A stretch of 18,432 nt of DNA from an uncultured Collinsella sp. (GTDB lineage Bacteria > Actinomycetota > Coriobacteriia > Coriobacteriales > Coriobacteriaceae), in the NCBI GenBank assembly GCA_900554495.1, contig USHR01000013.1, positions 1 to 18,432 on the forward strand. Direction: 5' to 3'. The notes under the pieces were generated by a model. The model saw nothing but the letters and a program-made list of their open reading frames with translations. It ran no database searches and was not told the origin of the DNA. The position numbers and the translations under genes are program-made. Of the stretch, positions 1 to 5,907 are shown piece after piece; positions within the stretch are counted from its first letter, which is position 1, and each line of letters begins with the position of its first letter.

Positions 1-726
1 GCTGGTGGCGATGAGGGGGCGGTCGAGGGCTGCCTCGAAGCGGTCGGCCATCGTGGGGTCGGCAAGCGTGTCGACTTGGTTGAGCATGACGCGTGCGGTG
101 CTGAGTTTCAGCGCCTGCATCTCGGCATTGAGCACCTGGGCGACGCGCTCGGGCGTGGCGATGTCGGTGAGCTCGCAGCCGCAACGCTCGCAAAAGAGCT
201 CGGGGCGGTGGACGGCTTCGTTGATGGGCTTGCTGAGTCCCGAGGCGCCGACGACCCAGACAACGTTTGCCGTGCCGGCGGGAACGACCGGCTCCCACGG
301 GGCATGCGCCTTGAGCGGGAGTCGCTTGCTACCGTCTGCCTCGGCCAACACATAGTCAAAGCGCTGTGCCAGCCCGCCGAGTGGCTCGGCGGGGGCGGAG
401 AGCTTGCCTGTCTCCGGGTCCAAGACGCCTGCCTGGCAGATGCCTCCGCGTGCAAGGCCCGCGCAGGCCTCGCAGGTGCAACCGGGGACATGCGAGGCGC
501 CCGGCTTCCAAGGCGCGGCGTCCAGGCGACGATTCGACCCGTCCCATGGCACGCCGGCAACGGGAAGCATATGCGTGGTGGTGCAGAGGAGCACGCGGCC
601 GCCAGCGCGCATGAGCTCAAGACCCAGCGTTTTGAGCAACGTCGACTTGCCGCCGCTGCCGATAATCGCGGTAATGCCCGGCTCGATCCTGAGCGTCGAG
701 GCAAGATTGCCGCTAACCGTTTCCAT
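1..726 (-). CDS. yqeC: YqeC-like selenium-dependent hydroxylase accessory protein, C-terminus cut by window edge
   Basis: The frame stays open from an ATG at 726-724 to the window's left edge, giving 242 residues with no stop, so the 3' end is missing. A Walker A loop GSGGKST lies at residues 23-29, followed by a TTTH motif at 49-52, EADGSKRLPLK at 129-139, a VHRPE motif at 172-176 and NQVD at 216-219, which resembles an NKxD base-specificity motif. This set fits the YqeC family of putative nucleotide-binding proteins linked to selenium-dependent molybdenum hydroxylases; the exact biochemical step is not established. The start is supported by a GGCGGTG stretch 6-7 bases upstream. Unusually, cysteines cluster at 83, 85, 88 and 97 and again at 179, 182 and 184, suggesting possible metal or selenium handling (inference). 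It diverges from yqeB and xdhC, which act in the same maturation route. Family call is firm; the role is approximate. Confidence 0.88.
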   Translation of the reverse strand, partial: METVSGNLASTLRIEPGITAIIGSGGKSTLLKTLGLELMRAGGRVLLCTTTHMLPVAGVPWDGSNRRLDAAPWKPGASHVPGCTCEACAGLARGGICQAGVLDPETGKLSAPAEPLGGLAQRFDYVLAEADGSKRLPLKAHAPWEPVVPAGTANVVWVVGASGLSKPINEAVHRPELFCERCGCELTDIATPERVAQVLNAEMQALKLSTARVMLNQVDTLADPTMADRFEAALDRPLIATS

Positions 727-828
727 CTGTTCACCGCCGTATAATACTGTGATAATAAATAATCATCAGAGTAGCGGTCGAACCGCTTTTGCTCTGCTCA
801 AACCGTAGCACAGGGAGGTGCCCCGGGA
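727..828. promoter_or_regulatory. AT-rich divergent promoter region between yqeC and yqeB
   Basis: This is the only space between two divergent genes, so promoters for both should lie here. It contains TATAAT on the plus strand at 740-745 and TATTAT on the minus strand (741-746), but no convincing -35 partner for either. ATAATA occurs at 741-746 and again at 752-757, an 11-base spacing or about one helical turn, with a further ATAAT at 759-763. A hairpin-forming inverted repeat AGCGGT-cga-ACCGCT lies at 773-787. The direct repeats and the inverted repeat are candidate regulator sites; no known operator was recognised. A strong Shine-Dalgarno AGGGAGGTG at 812-820 serves yqeB. Confidence 0.5.
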
Positions 829-1623
829 ATGCTCGTTTATGTTCGCGGCGCCGGCGATATCGCCACGGGCGTCGCCGCTCGCTTGGTGCGCGCCGGCGTG
901 TCGGTCGTCATGGCCGATATCGCGGTTCCCACGTGCATCCGCCGCACAATCAGTTTTTGCGAGGCTATTCGCTTGGGCGAGGTCGAGGTCGAGGGCATTC
1001 GCGCTCGCTTGGCACAGACGCCGGCAGAGGCGCTTGCAATTACCGAGGCTGGAGACGTCGCCGTGGTGGTGGACCCCCAGGCCAAGATGCTCGATGAGCT
1101 TAAGCCCGCGGCTGTGGTCGACGCGATTTTGGCCAAGCGCAACCTGGGCACCACGCGCGACATGGCGCCTGCCGTCATCGCCGTGGGGCCGGGCTTTACC
1201 GCGCCGGTTGACTGCGACGCCGTGGTCGAAACCATGCGCGGGCATTTCCTGGGCCGTGTCATTACCCAGGGTTCGCCCCAACCCAACACGGGCGTGCCGG
1301 GCATTATCGCTGGCTATGGCAGAGAGCGCGTTATCCACAGCCCCGCCGCCGGCGTGTTTCGGTCCGACCGCGCGATCGGCGACATCGTGAGCGCCGGAGA
1401 CGTGATTGGCTACGCGGGCGATTCGCCCATGTGCACGCAGATCGATGGCTGTCTGCGCGGGCTTTTGGCGAACGGCGTGCAGGTGACTGAGGGCTTTAAA
1501 TGCGCCGATGTCGATCCGCGCGGCGATGCCAGCTATATCAACTACATTTCGGACAAGGCGACGTCGGTCGGCGGCGGTGTGCTTGAGGCACTCGCCATGC
1601 TCACCGGTGTCTTTAGAGGATAG
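829..1623 (+). CDS. yqeB: YqeB family selenium-dependent molybdenum cofactor/hydroxylase maturation protein
   Basis: The 264-residue protein matches the EF2563/YqeB family found in genomes with selenium-dependent molybdenum hydroxylases. It opens with a Rossmann-like RGAGDIATG at residues 6-14, and later has the family-typical GHFLGRVITQGSPQPNTG (138-155), VIHSPAAG (168-175), and ADVDPRGD (226-233). No membrane segment or signal peptide is visible, so it should act in the cytoplasm. The ATG start has AGGGAGGTG eight bases upstream. The stop is followed nine bases later by xdhC, so the two are almost certainly cotranscribed, with yqeC divergent. The family is implicated in making or inserting a selenium-modified molybdenum cofactor; the precise reaction is unknown. 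The target hydroxylase is not in the window. Confidence 0.88.
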   Translation: MLVYVRGAGDIATGVAARLVRAGVSVVMADIAVPTCIRRTISFCEAIRLGEVEVEGIRARLAQTPAEALAITEAGDVAVVVDPQAKMLDELKPAAVVDAILAKRNLGTTRDMAPAVIAVGPGFTAPVDCDAVVETMRGHFLGRVITQGSPQPNTGVPGIIAGYGRERVIHSPAAGVFRSDRAIGDIVSAGDVIGYAGDSPMCTQIDGCLRGLLANGVQVTEGFKCADVDPRGDASYINYISDKATSVGGGVLEALAMLTGVFRG

Positions 1624-1632
1624 AAGGCGGCA

Positions 1633-2676
1633 ATGGAAAAGCTCGATGTTGTGAATGCGGCGCTTGCCGCCCTGCGTGCTGGCGAGACGTGCGAGCTGGT
1701 GGTCGTGGCCGGCACGGCGGGGTCGTCGCCGCGCGGCGTGGGCGCCTGGATGGCCGTCTTTGCCGACGGTGGCCAGGCGGGCACTATCGGCGGCGGCAAG
1801 ATTGAGCTCTTTGCGCTGGATGAGGCGCGCGAACTCCTGAGCGCGGGACAGTCGCGTCTGGTCCGCTACACCATGGGCGGCGAGAACTCCGATACCGGCA
1901 TGATCTGCGGCGGAGCCATCTGCCTGTGCTATCTGCATCTGGATGCGACTCAGGCACCGTTGTTCCAGGAAATTGCCGACGTCTTGGCCTATCGGCGCAT
2001 CGGCGACTTCGTCATCGACTTTGAACCGTTTATCGCGAGCGCGCTCGAGGGCGATGTGGCCGAGTACCATGGCGAGGAATCGCGCCGCACCATTGCGGGC
2101 TGCCCCGGGCTTTCGCTGGTGGAGGAGGGGAGTAAGGTCACCTACACCAACGCGGCCTCTGAGATTCCCGCGGCGCACATCGAGACGCTCTGCCCCGAGG
2201 GCCTGACCTATATCTTTGGCTGCGGCCACGTGGGCGCCGCGACGGCGCGGGTGCTTACGGCGGCGGGCTTTGCCGTCGTGGCGTGCGACGACCGCCCCGG
2301 CACGCTGACCCCCGATTGGGTGCCCGGTGTCTACGACCGTCGTCTGGTCGACTACAAGAGCCTGAGCAAGCAGTGCCCCATCGGCCCGCGCGACCTGGTG
2401 GTCGTCGCCACGGCGGGTCACAAGTCCGATATCGACGTGGTGATTCAGGCCATGCGTGCCAAACCCGCCTATCTGGGCTGCTTGGGCTCGCGTCGCAAGA
2501 CGGCCTTTGTGCGTGCCCGTCTGGAGCAGGAGGGCTTTACGCAGGACCAGATCGACGAGCTGCACCTGCCGATCGGCGTTGCCATTCAGGCCGAGGACCC
2601 CGAGGAGATCGCCATCTCCATCGCCGCCGAGATGATCCACCTGCGCCGCACCAAACTCGTCCCCCGCAAGCGCTAA
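1633..2676 (+). CDS. xdhC: XdhC/CoxI family molybdenum hydroxylase maturation protein
   Basis: The 347-residue protein has the two-domain XdhC/CoxI layout. The N-terminal XdhC_CoxI domain shows GSSPRG (residues 30-35), TIGGG (51-55) and GMICGG (89-94). The C-terminal Rossmann domain shows YIFGCGHVGAATA (193-205), an acidic DD at 219-220, and the late YLGCLGSRRKT motif. Characterised XdhC proteins bind molybdenum cofactor, promote its sulfuration and hand it to xanthine dehydrogenase-type enzymes. Here the pairing with yqeB and yqeC suggests the client is a selenium-dependent molybdenum hydroxylase (inference). The start lies nine bases after the yqeB stop with AAGGCGG just upstream, indicating translational coupling. 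A palindromic element begins five bases after the stop and may end the transcript. Confidence is high for the family, moderate for the client. Confidence 0.9.
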   Translation: MEKLDVVNAALAALRAGETCELVVVAGTAGSSPRGVGAWMAVFADGGQAGTIGGGKIELFALDEARELLSAGQSRLVRYTMGGENSDTGMICGGAICLCYLHLDATQAPLFQEIADVLAYRRIGDFVIDFEPFIASALEGDVAEYHGEESRRTIAGCPGLSLVEEGSKVTYTNAASEIPAAHIETLCPEGLTYIFGCGHVGAATARVLTAAGFAVVACDDRPGTLTPDWVPGVYDRRLVDYKSLSKQCPIGPRDLVVVATAGHKSDIDVVIQAMRAKPAYLGCLGSRRKTAFVRARLEQEGFTQDQIDELHLPIGVAIQAEDPEEIAISIAAEMIHLRRTKLVPRKR

Positions 2677-2680
2677 TCGC

Positions 2681-2771
2681 ATCCCCATATATGAGTTGCG
2701 GTGAAATACGGATTGTTTAAGCCTGTTAAGCCGTCAAACAGCCCCTATTTCACCGCAACTTATTTGGGGAT
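2681..2771. repeat. 91-bp imperfect palindrome downstream of xdhC
   Basis: The outer arms are ATCCCCA at 2681-2687 and TGGGGAT at 2765-2771. The main arms are a perfect 15-bp match, AGTTGCGGTGAAATA at 2694-2708 against TATTTCACCGCAACT at 2746-2760. A further partial pairing, TTGTTT (2713-2718) with AAACAG (2737-2742, one wobble), closes the centre. No T-tract follows, so it is not a standard intrinsic terminator, though it could stall or process the xdhC transcript. Its length and symmetry resemble a small non-autonomous palindromic repeat, but no target duplication is visible and no second copy occurs in this window. Confidence 0.7.
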
Positions 2772-2882
2772 GGCTGGATGCTGAGGCTTTACCCGGCAAT
2801 GTTGCGCAACAACGTTTGGCAGTTCGCTCCTAGCATACGCTTTGAAGAGATTGTGCTCCGCTCTATGTGCGGGCGCTCAAAC

Positions 2883-2903
2883 ATGCCCGTCTTGAACGGG
2901 CAT
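2883..2903 (+). other. Hairpin upstream of the zinc-ribbon gene
   Basis: ATGCCCGT at 2883-2890 pairs perfectly with ACGGGCAT at 2896-2903 around a five-base loop. The hairpin ends about eight bases before the Shine-Dalgarno GGGGGAG (2911-2917) of the gene starting at 2923, so it would sit in the 5' untranslated RNA. It could be an operator or a translation-modulating stem. The rest of 2772-2922 shows no convincing promoter or gene. Confidence 0.45.
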
Positions 2904-2922
2904 CGAACGAGGGGGAGCTTGG

Positions 2923-4119
2923 ATGTTCTGCCGAAACTGTGGGTCGAAAATCGAGGACGGAGCCCAGTTCTGCGCCGTATGCGGCGCATCCGTCGTACCA
3001 GATGATCAAGCGCAAACGGGAGGGGCGAACCCCTTGCCCGTTGATGCTGCAGCACCTATCGGGTCGCAGCAAGTCGACATGGCGGCCGAGGCTGCTGCGT
3101 CCAGCCCCAAACGTTCCAAGAAGCCGTTCATCATCGCTGCCGTCGTGGTGGCTCTGCTCGCCGTGGGTGGCGGAGCCGGTTATTACTTTGGCGTCTATGC
3201 GCCGGAGCAGGCACGCGAAGCTGCCGAGCAAGAGGTCCTCGCCGCAAAGCACGCCGTGCGGTTTACGGTCTCGGCCGAGGGGTGGGACACATCGGCTGGC
3301 GCGAGCAGGCTGCCGCTGCACATCACCGGCAAGGAGGCGCGCGGCAAGAAGGTCGACGTCGTTCGCTATGTCGACAGCACGGGAGCGGGCGTCGAGCTCC
3401 GTCGCGGCAGCTATAAGGCCGAGGTTGCGGCCTCGCCCATTGCAGCCGATGGCACCATCTACGCCGTGCCGGGCGAAAAGATCGACGTCAAGGTTAGCAA
3501 GAAGGCGGAGGGCAAAAAGGGCATCGATGCCGGCAACGTTTCGCTCGCTCCGGTCGAGGCAACCGAAGTGACCGACGACGAGATTGCCGCCGCCAAGAAA
3601 TATGCCGAGGAAGACGCGGGCGCCAGGAAGGCTGGCTTTTCCTTTGATGTCGACGCATTGGCCCAAGCGGCAACCAAGCGCCGCGATGACGCCGTAGCCG
3701 CCAAGCAAGCCGAGGAAGAAGCCAAGCGCCAGGCAGAAGAGGCAAGGCAGGCAAGGACCATCGATACGGACTACTTCACTATGGTTCTCCCCGACTGGTT
3801 CCCTATTGATGATTACGAGATCACCGAAAGCCAGTCATCCGGCTCATTTGCCAAGTGGTTCAGGGTTCAAAGGACCGGTGCGGATAAAGATGACTGCTCC
3901 GCAAACTTTACCATCATCGTGCACGATAACAGCTTGGGTGGTTTCGGGCCTGTTTTCTTTAGAGATCTAGGCAAAACGTCGGAAGGTTACACGGTTTGGC
4001 TTTCAGGCGGATCGGCCCATCCGGTAGAGGGCTCATACAAGCTCGAGGCAGACGATGCTTTCGGCATGCCAGCGGAAGACTACGCCAACATCCTCGCCTC
4101 CTGCGTCACGCTCAAGTAG
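2923..4119 (+). CDS. Zinc-ribbon, single-pass membrane protein of unknown function
   Basis: The 398-residue protein begins with a zinc ribbon, with CxxC pairs at residues 3/6 and 17/20 (CRNCG and CAVCG). A linker rich in Ala, Gln and Pro follows, then a KRSKK basic stop-transfer stretch and one membrane helix at about 68-92. This predicts a cytoplasmic N-terminal zinc ribbon and an exported remainder. The outside part has a compact segment (about 110-210), a charged Lys/Glu/Ala-rich helix likely to form a coiled coil (about 215-280), and a C-terminal domain (about 281-398) with two cysteines (C-x-A-N and ASC near the end). The start is fixed by GGGGGAG six bases before the ATG. The architecture resembles zinc-ribbon membrane proteins common in gut Actinobacteria and Firmicutes, whose roles are mostly unknown. 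It is flanked by palindromic elements on both sides and is not part of an obvious operon. No function is assigned. Confidence 0.88.
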   Translation: MFCRNCGSKIEDGAQFCAVCGASVVPDDQAQTGGANPLPVDAAAPIGSQQVDMAAEAAASSPKRSKKPFIIAAVVVALLAVGGGAGYYFGVYAPEQAREAAEQEVLAAKHAVRFTVSAEGWDTSAGASRLPLHITGKEARGKKVDVVRYVDSTGAGVELRRGSYKAEVAASPIAADGTIYAVPGEKIDVKVSKKAEGKKGIDAGNVSLAPVEATEVTDDEIAAAKKYAEEDAGARKAGFSFDVDALAQAATKRRDDAVAAKQAEEEAKRQAEEARQARTIDTDYFTMVLPDWFPIDDYEITESQSSGSFAKWFRVQRTGADKDDCSANFTIIVHDNSLGGFGPVFFRDLGKTSEGYTVWLSGGSAHPVEGSYKLEADDAFGMPAEDYANILASCVTLK

Positions 4120-4168
4120 TCGACACGCTCCAGCCAAAACAATCCTCCAGGAAACGAAGGACTCCATC

Positions 4169-4232
4169 GAGAGTGGATAAGCTCCCACTTTTGGTCTGTA
4201 TCTCGGCCAAAAGTGGGAGAAAATCCACTCTC
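4169..4232. repeat. 64-bp long-armed hairpin element
   Basis: GAGAGTGGAT at 4169-4178 pairs with ATCCACTCTC at 4223-4232, and TCCCACTTTTGG at 4183-4194 pairs with CCAAAAGTGGGA at 4207-4218. Four-base internal loops separate the two stems and the loop is 12 bases. It begins 49 bases after the stop of the zinc-ribbon gene. No T-run follows in either direction, so classical termination is doubtful. Its right arm is also the first of three copies of a direct repeat, which makes a simple terminator less likely. Confidence 0.7.
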
Positions 4233-4283
4233 GTTCGTCGTGCGTCCGAAAATCCACTCTCACGCGTCCGAAAATCCACTCTC
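4219..4283. repeat. Three direct repeats of an ATCCACTCTC-containing unit
   Basis: GAAAATCCACTCTC appears at 4219-4232, 4248-4261 and 4270-4283. The last two copies extend leftwards to an identical 20-mer, GCGTCCGAAAATCCACTCTC, at 4242-4261 and 4264-4283, starting 22 bases apart. The inverse, GAGAGTGGAT, stands at 4169-4178. The first and third copies are both followed by GTTC. The spacing is too short and irregular for CRISPR. The unit could be a binding-site array or the debris of repeated insertions of a small element. Confidence 0.7.
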
Positions 4284-4367
4284 GTTCCTCAACAACTATG
4301 CCCTGGCTCCCAACAGATCAATTTGTGCGGGGGAGTTGTGGAGTTGTGCAGGCAGACGAGGTTTTTC

Positions 4368-4396
4368 TGGAAATACGCTCCCGATGCGCGTATAGT
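4368..4396 (+). promoter_or_regulatory. Tentative promoter for rplE and the spc genes
   Basis: TATAGT at 4391-4396 is a fair -10 box, and TGGAAA at 4368-4373 lies 17 bases upstream as a weak -35. A promoter is expected in this 414-bp gap (4120-4533) because rplE has no ribosomal gene directly upstream. No other good -10/-35 pair stands out. The remainder of the gap holds the repeats at 4169-4283 and the leader structure at 4412-4475; I see no gene in it. Confidence 0.35.
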
Positions 4397-4411
4397 ACCG
4401 ATTGTTTTGTC

Positions 4412-4475
4412 GGCTCCTGCTGCGTCGAGTCCAAACCGCGAAATGCCATGAGCGGCGCGGATGCAGCCAGGAGGC
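4412..4475 (+). promoter_or_regulatory. Structured 5' leader ahead of rplE
   Basis: GGCTCCTGCTGCGTC at 4412-4426 pairs with GATGCAGCCAGGAGGC at 4460-4475, with one bulged base, one G-U pair and one end mismatch. An inner stem can form from CCGC (4436-4439) with GCGG (4452-4455), or from CCGCG (4436-4440) with CGCGG (4456-4460). The structure lies 16 bases after the tentative -10 and 58 bases before rplE, so it would form near the 5' end of the transcript. Ribosomal operons are often controlled by leader RNAs bound by one of their products; in E. coli S8 binds near the rplE start. That this is such a site is inference. Confidence 0.45.
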
Positions 4476-4533
4476 ACGAGGACAACCCATCGTGGCCACG
4501 CCCCGTGCTTAAAACCCCAAGAAGGAGTGAACA

Positions 4534-5091
4534 ATGGCAGAAGAGAAGTATGTGCCGCGTCTGAAGACCAAGTACAACAACGAGGTCAAGCAGCAGCTTC
4601 AGGACAAGTTCCAGTACGAGAACGTCATGATGATCCCCAAGTTTGAGAAGATCGTCGTGAACATGGGTGTCGGCGAGGCCGCTACCGATTCCAAGGCCAT
4701 CGACGGTGCCGTGCGCGACCTGCGCGCCATCACCGGCCAGCAGCCGATGATCACCCGTGCCCGCAAGTCCATCGCTACCTTCCGCCTGCGCGCTGGTATG
4801 CCGATCGGCTGCAAGGTTACCCTGCGTGGCGACCGTATGTGGGAGTTCTTCGATCGTCTGACCTCCGTCGCGATCCCCCGTATCCGCGACTTCCGCGGCA
4901 TCTCCGCCAAGAGCTTCGACGGCCGTGGTAACTTCTCCATGGGCGTCACCGAGCAGCTCATCTTCCCCGAGATCGACTTCGACTCCGTCGATCACCAGCG
5001 CGGTATGGACATCACTTTCGTGACCACCGCCAACACCGATGAGGAGGCCAAGGCCCTTCTGGACGCCTTCGGTTTCCCGTTCAAGAAATAG
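4534..5091 (+). CDS. rplE: 50S ribosomal protein L5
   Basis: The 185-residue protein has the usual L5 length and clear family segments: PKFEKIVVNMGVGEA (residues 35-49), RARKSIATFRLRAG (75-88), GCKVTLRG (92-99) and FPEIDFD near 144. L5 binds 5S rRNA in the central protuberance of the large subunit. The start has AAGGAG about eight bases upstream. It is normally preceded by rplN and rplX, but here the upstream side is a gene-free 414 bp, so it is the first gene of this ribosomal run. rpsN follows after 79 bases that contain a hairpin. Codon use is strongly biased to C-ending codons, as in the other ribosomal genes here. Confidence 0.98.
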   Translation: MAEEKYVPRLKTKYNNEVKQQLQDKFQYENVMMIPKFEKIVVNMGVGEAATDSKAIDGAVRDLRAITGQQPMITRARKSIATFRLRAGMPIGCKVTLRGDRMWEFFDRLTSVAIPRIRDFRGISAKSFDGRGNFSMGVTEQLIFPEIDFDSVDHQRGMDITFVTTANTDEEAKALLDAFGFPFKK

Positions 5092-5106
5092 GTTCACCTG
5101 CCCTAT

Positions 5107-5136
5107 AAGCGCCGTTCCCACAAGGGGGCGGCGCTT
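5107..5136 (+). other. Intercistronic hairpin between rplE and rpsN
   Basis: AAGCGCCG at 5107-5114 pairs perfectly with CGGCGCTT at 5129-5136 around 14 bases, inside which CCC (5117-5119) can pair with GGG. No T-run follows, so it is not an intrinsic terminator. It may protect or mark a processing point of the polycistronic RNA. Confidence 0.5.
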
Positions 5137-5170
5137 GGGGCGAACAATACTCTATGTGAGGAGGATATAA

Positions 5171-5356
5171 GTGGCTAAGACATCGATGATCGTCAAGTGC
5201 AATCGCAAGCAGAAGTTCTCTACTCGTGAGTACACGCGCTGCCAGCGCTGCGGCCGTCCGCACTCTGTGTACCGCAAGTTCGGCCTGTGCCGTGTCTGCT
5301 TCCGCGAGCTTGCACTCAAGGGCGAGCTTCCCGGCGTTAAGAAGGCCAGCTGGTAA
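5171..5356 (+). CDS. rpsN: 30S ribosomal protein S14, zinc-binding type Z
   Basis: The short 61-residue form has two CxxC pairs at residues 24/27 and 40/43 (CQRC and CRVC), which define the zinc-binding S14 of many Gram-positives, and ends with the conserved KKASW. S14 helps assemble the head of the small subunit. The start is GTG, with GAGGAGGA eight bases before it; MAKTSM right after this start matches the family. Many bacteria keep a second zinc-free S14 for zinc limitation; none is seen here. It sits in its usual place between rplE and rpsH, with a 119-bp gap afterwards. Confidence 0.97.
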   Translation: MAKTSMIVKCNRKQKFSTREYTRCQRCGRPHSVYRKFGLCRVCFRELALKGELPGVKKASW

Positions 5357-5411
5357 GTCACTACCAGCGTTTCAAGCATCAGTTTGGAACAGGGAAAACG
5401 CGCTAAAAAGG

Positions 5412-5434
5412 CTTTGCCGTTAAGGGCGGCGAAG
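5412..5434 (+). other. Intercistronic hairpin between rpsN and rpsH
   Basis: CTTTGCCG at 5412-5419 pairs with CGGCGAAG at 5427-5434 with one T-G wobble around a seven-base loop. It lies in a 119-bp gap that otherwise has only the rpsH Shine-Dalgarno GAAGGAG (5461-5467). No T-run follows it, so termination is unlikely. Confidence 0.4.
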
Positions 5435-5475
5435 AACCAAGAGCACGTGTTCATCAAGAACGAAGGAGAATCTGT

Positions 5476-5874
5476 ATGAACCTTACAGACCCGATCGCAG
5501 ATATGCTTACGCGCATCCGTAACGCTAACTCTGTGAACAAGGCCACGGTCTCCATGCCGAGCAGCAAGAAGCTCGTCGAGATCGCTCGTGTTCTGCACGA
5601 GGAGGGCTACATCGAGGGCTACGATGTCGAGGACACCGTTCCCCAGAAGACTCTGCACATCACGCTTAAGTATGGTCCCAAGAAGGCTAAGGTCATCAAC
5701 GGCATCCGCCGCATTTCCAAGCCGGGCCTGCGTAAGTACACCGGCGTTGCCGACATGCCCCGCGTCCGCGGTGGCCTTGGTACCGCCATTATTTCCACCA
5801 GCCATGGCGTCATGACCGACCGCGATGCTCGCAAGCACAACGTCGGCGGCGAGATCATCGCTTACGTCTGGTAA
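5476..5874 (+). CDS. rpsH: 30S ribosomal protein S8
   Basis: The 132-residue protein starts with the S8 signature DPIADMLTRIRNAN (residues 5-18) and ends with GGLGTAIISTSHGVMTDRDA and GGEIIAYVW, the 16S rRNA-binding C-terminal part. S8 binds helix 21 of 16S rRNA and is a primary assembly protein of the platform. In E. coli it also represses the spc operon by binding mRNA near rplE. Whether that happens here is unknown, but the structured RNA upstream of rplE makes it worth asking. GAAGGAG about eight bases upstream supports the ATG. rplF begins 33 bases downstream. Confidence 0.98.
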   Translation: MNLTDPIADMLTRIRNANSVNKATVSMPSSKKLVEIARVLHEEGYIEGYDVEDTVPQKTLHITLKYGPKKAKVINGIRRISKPGLRKYTGVADMPRVRGGLGTAIISTSHGVMTDRDARKHNVGGEIIAYVW

Positions 5875-5907
5875 TTCGCTCGGTAGGTAGAAGGAAAGGA
5901 GATCACC

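Noticed and set aside
108..734. Alternative minus-strand frame overlapping yqeC
   Set aside because: Its product is a Ser/Arg/Ala-rich shadow. The frame starting at 726 gives a P-loop and YqeC motifs and stays open to the window edge.
766..2688. Very long open frame (640 codons) on the minus strand
   Set aside because: It lies fully opposite yqeB and xdhC, whose proteins show clear family motifs. Long antisense frames are common in high-GC coding DNA, and the translated product resembles no family.
4219..4283. CRISPR array
   Set aside because: Only three short copies, with 15 and 8 bases between the 14-base units and no cas genes. Spacing is too short and uneven for CRISPR.
4400..4533. Remnant of rplX (L24) directly before rplE
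   Set aside because: None of the three frames gives a recognisable L24 C-terminus, so no pseudogene is called.
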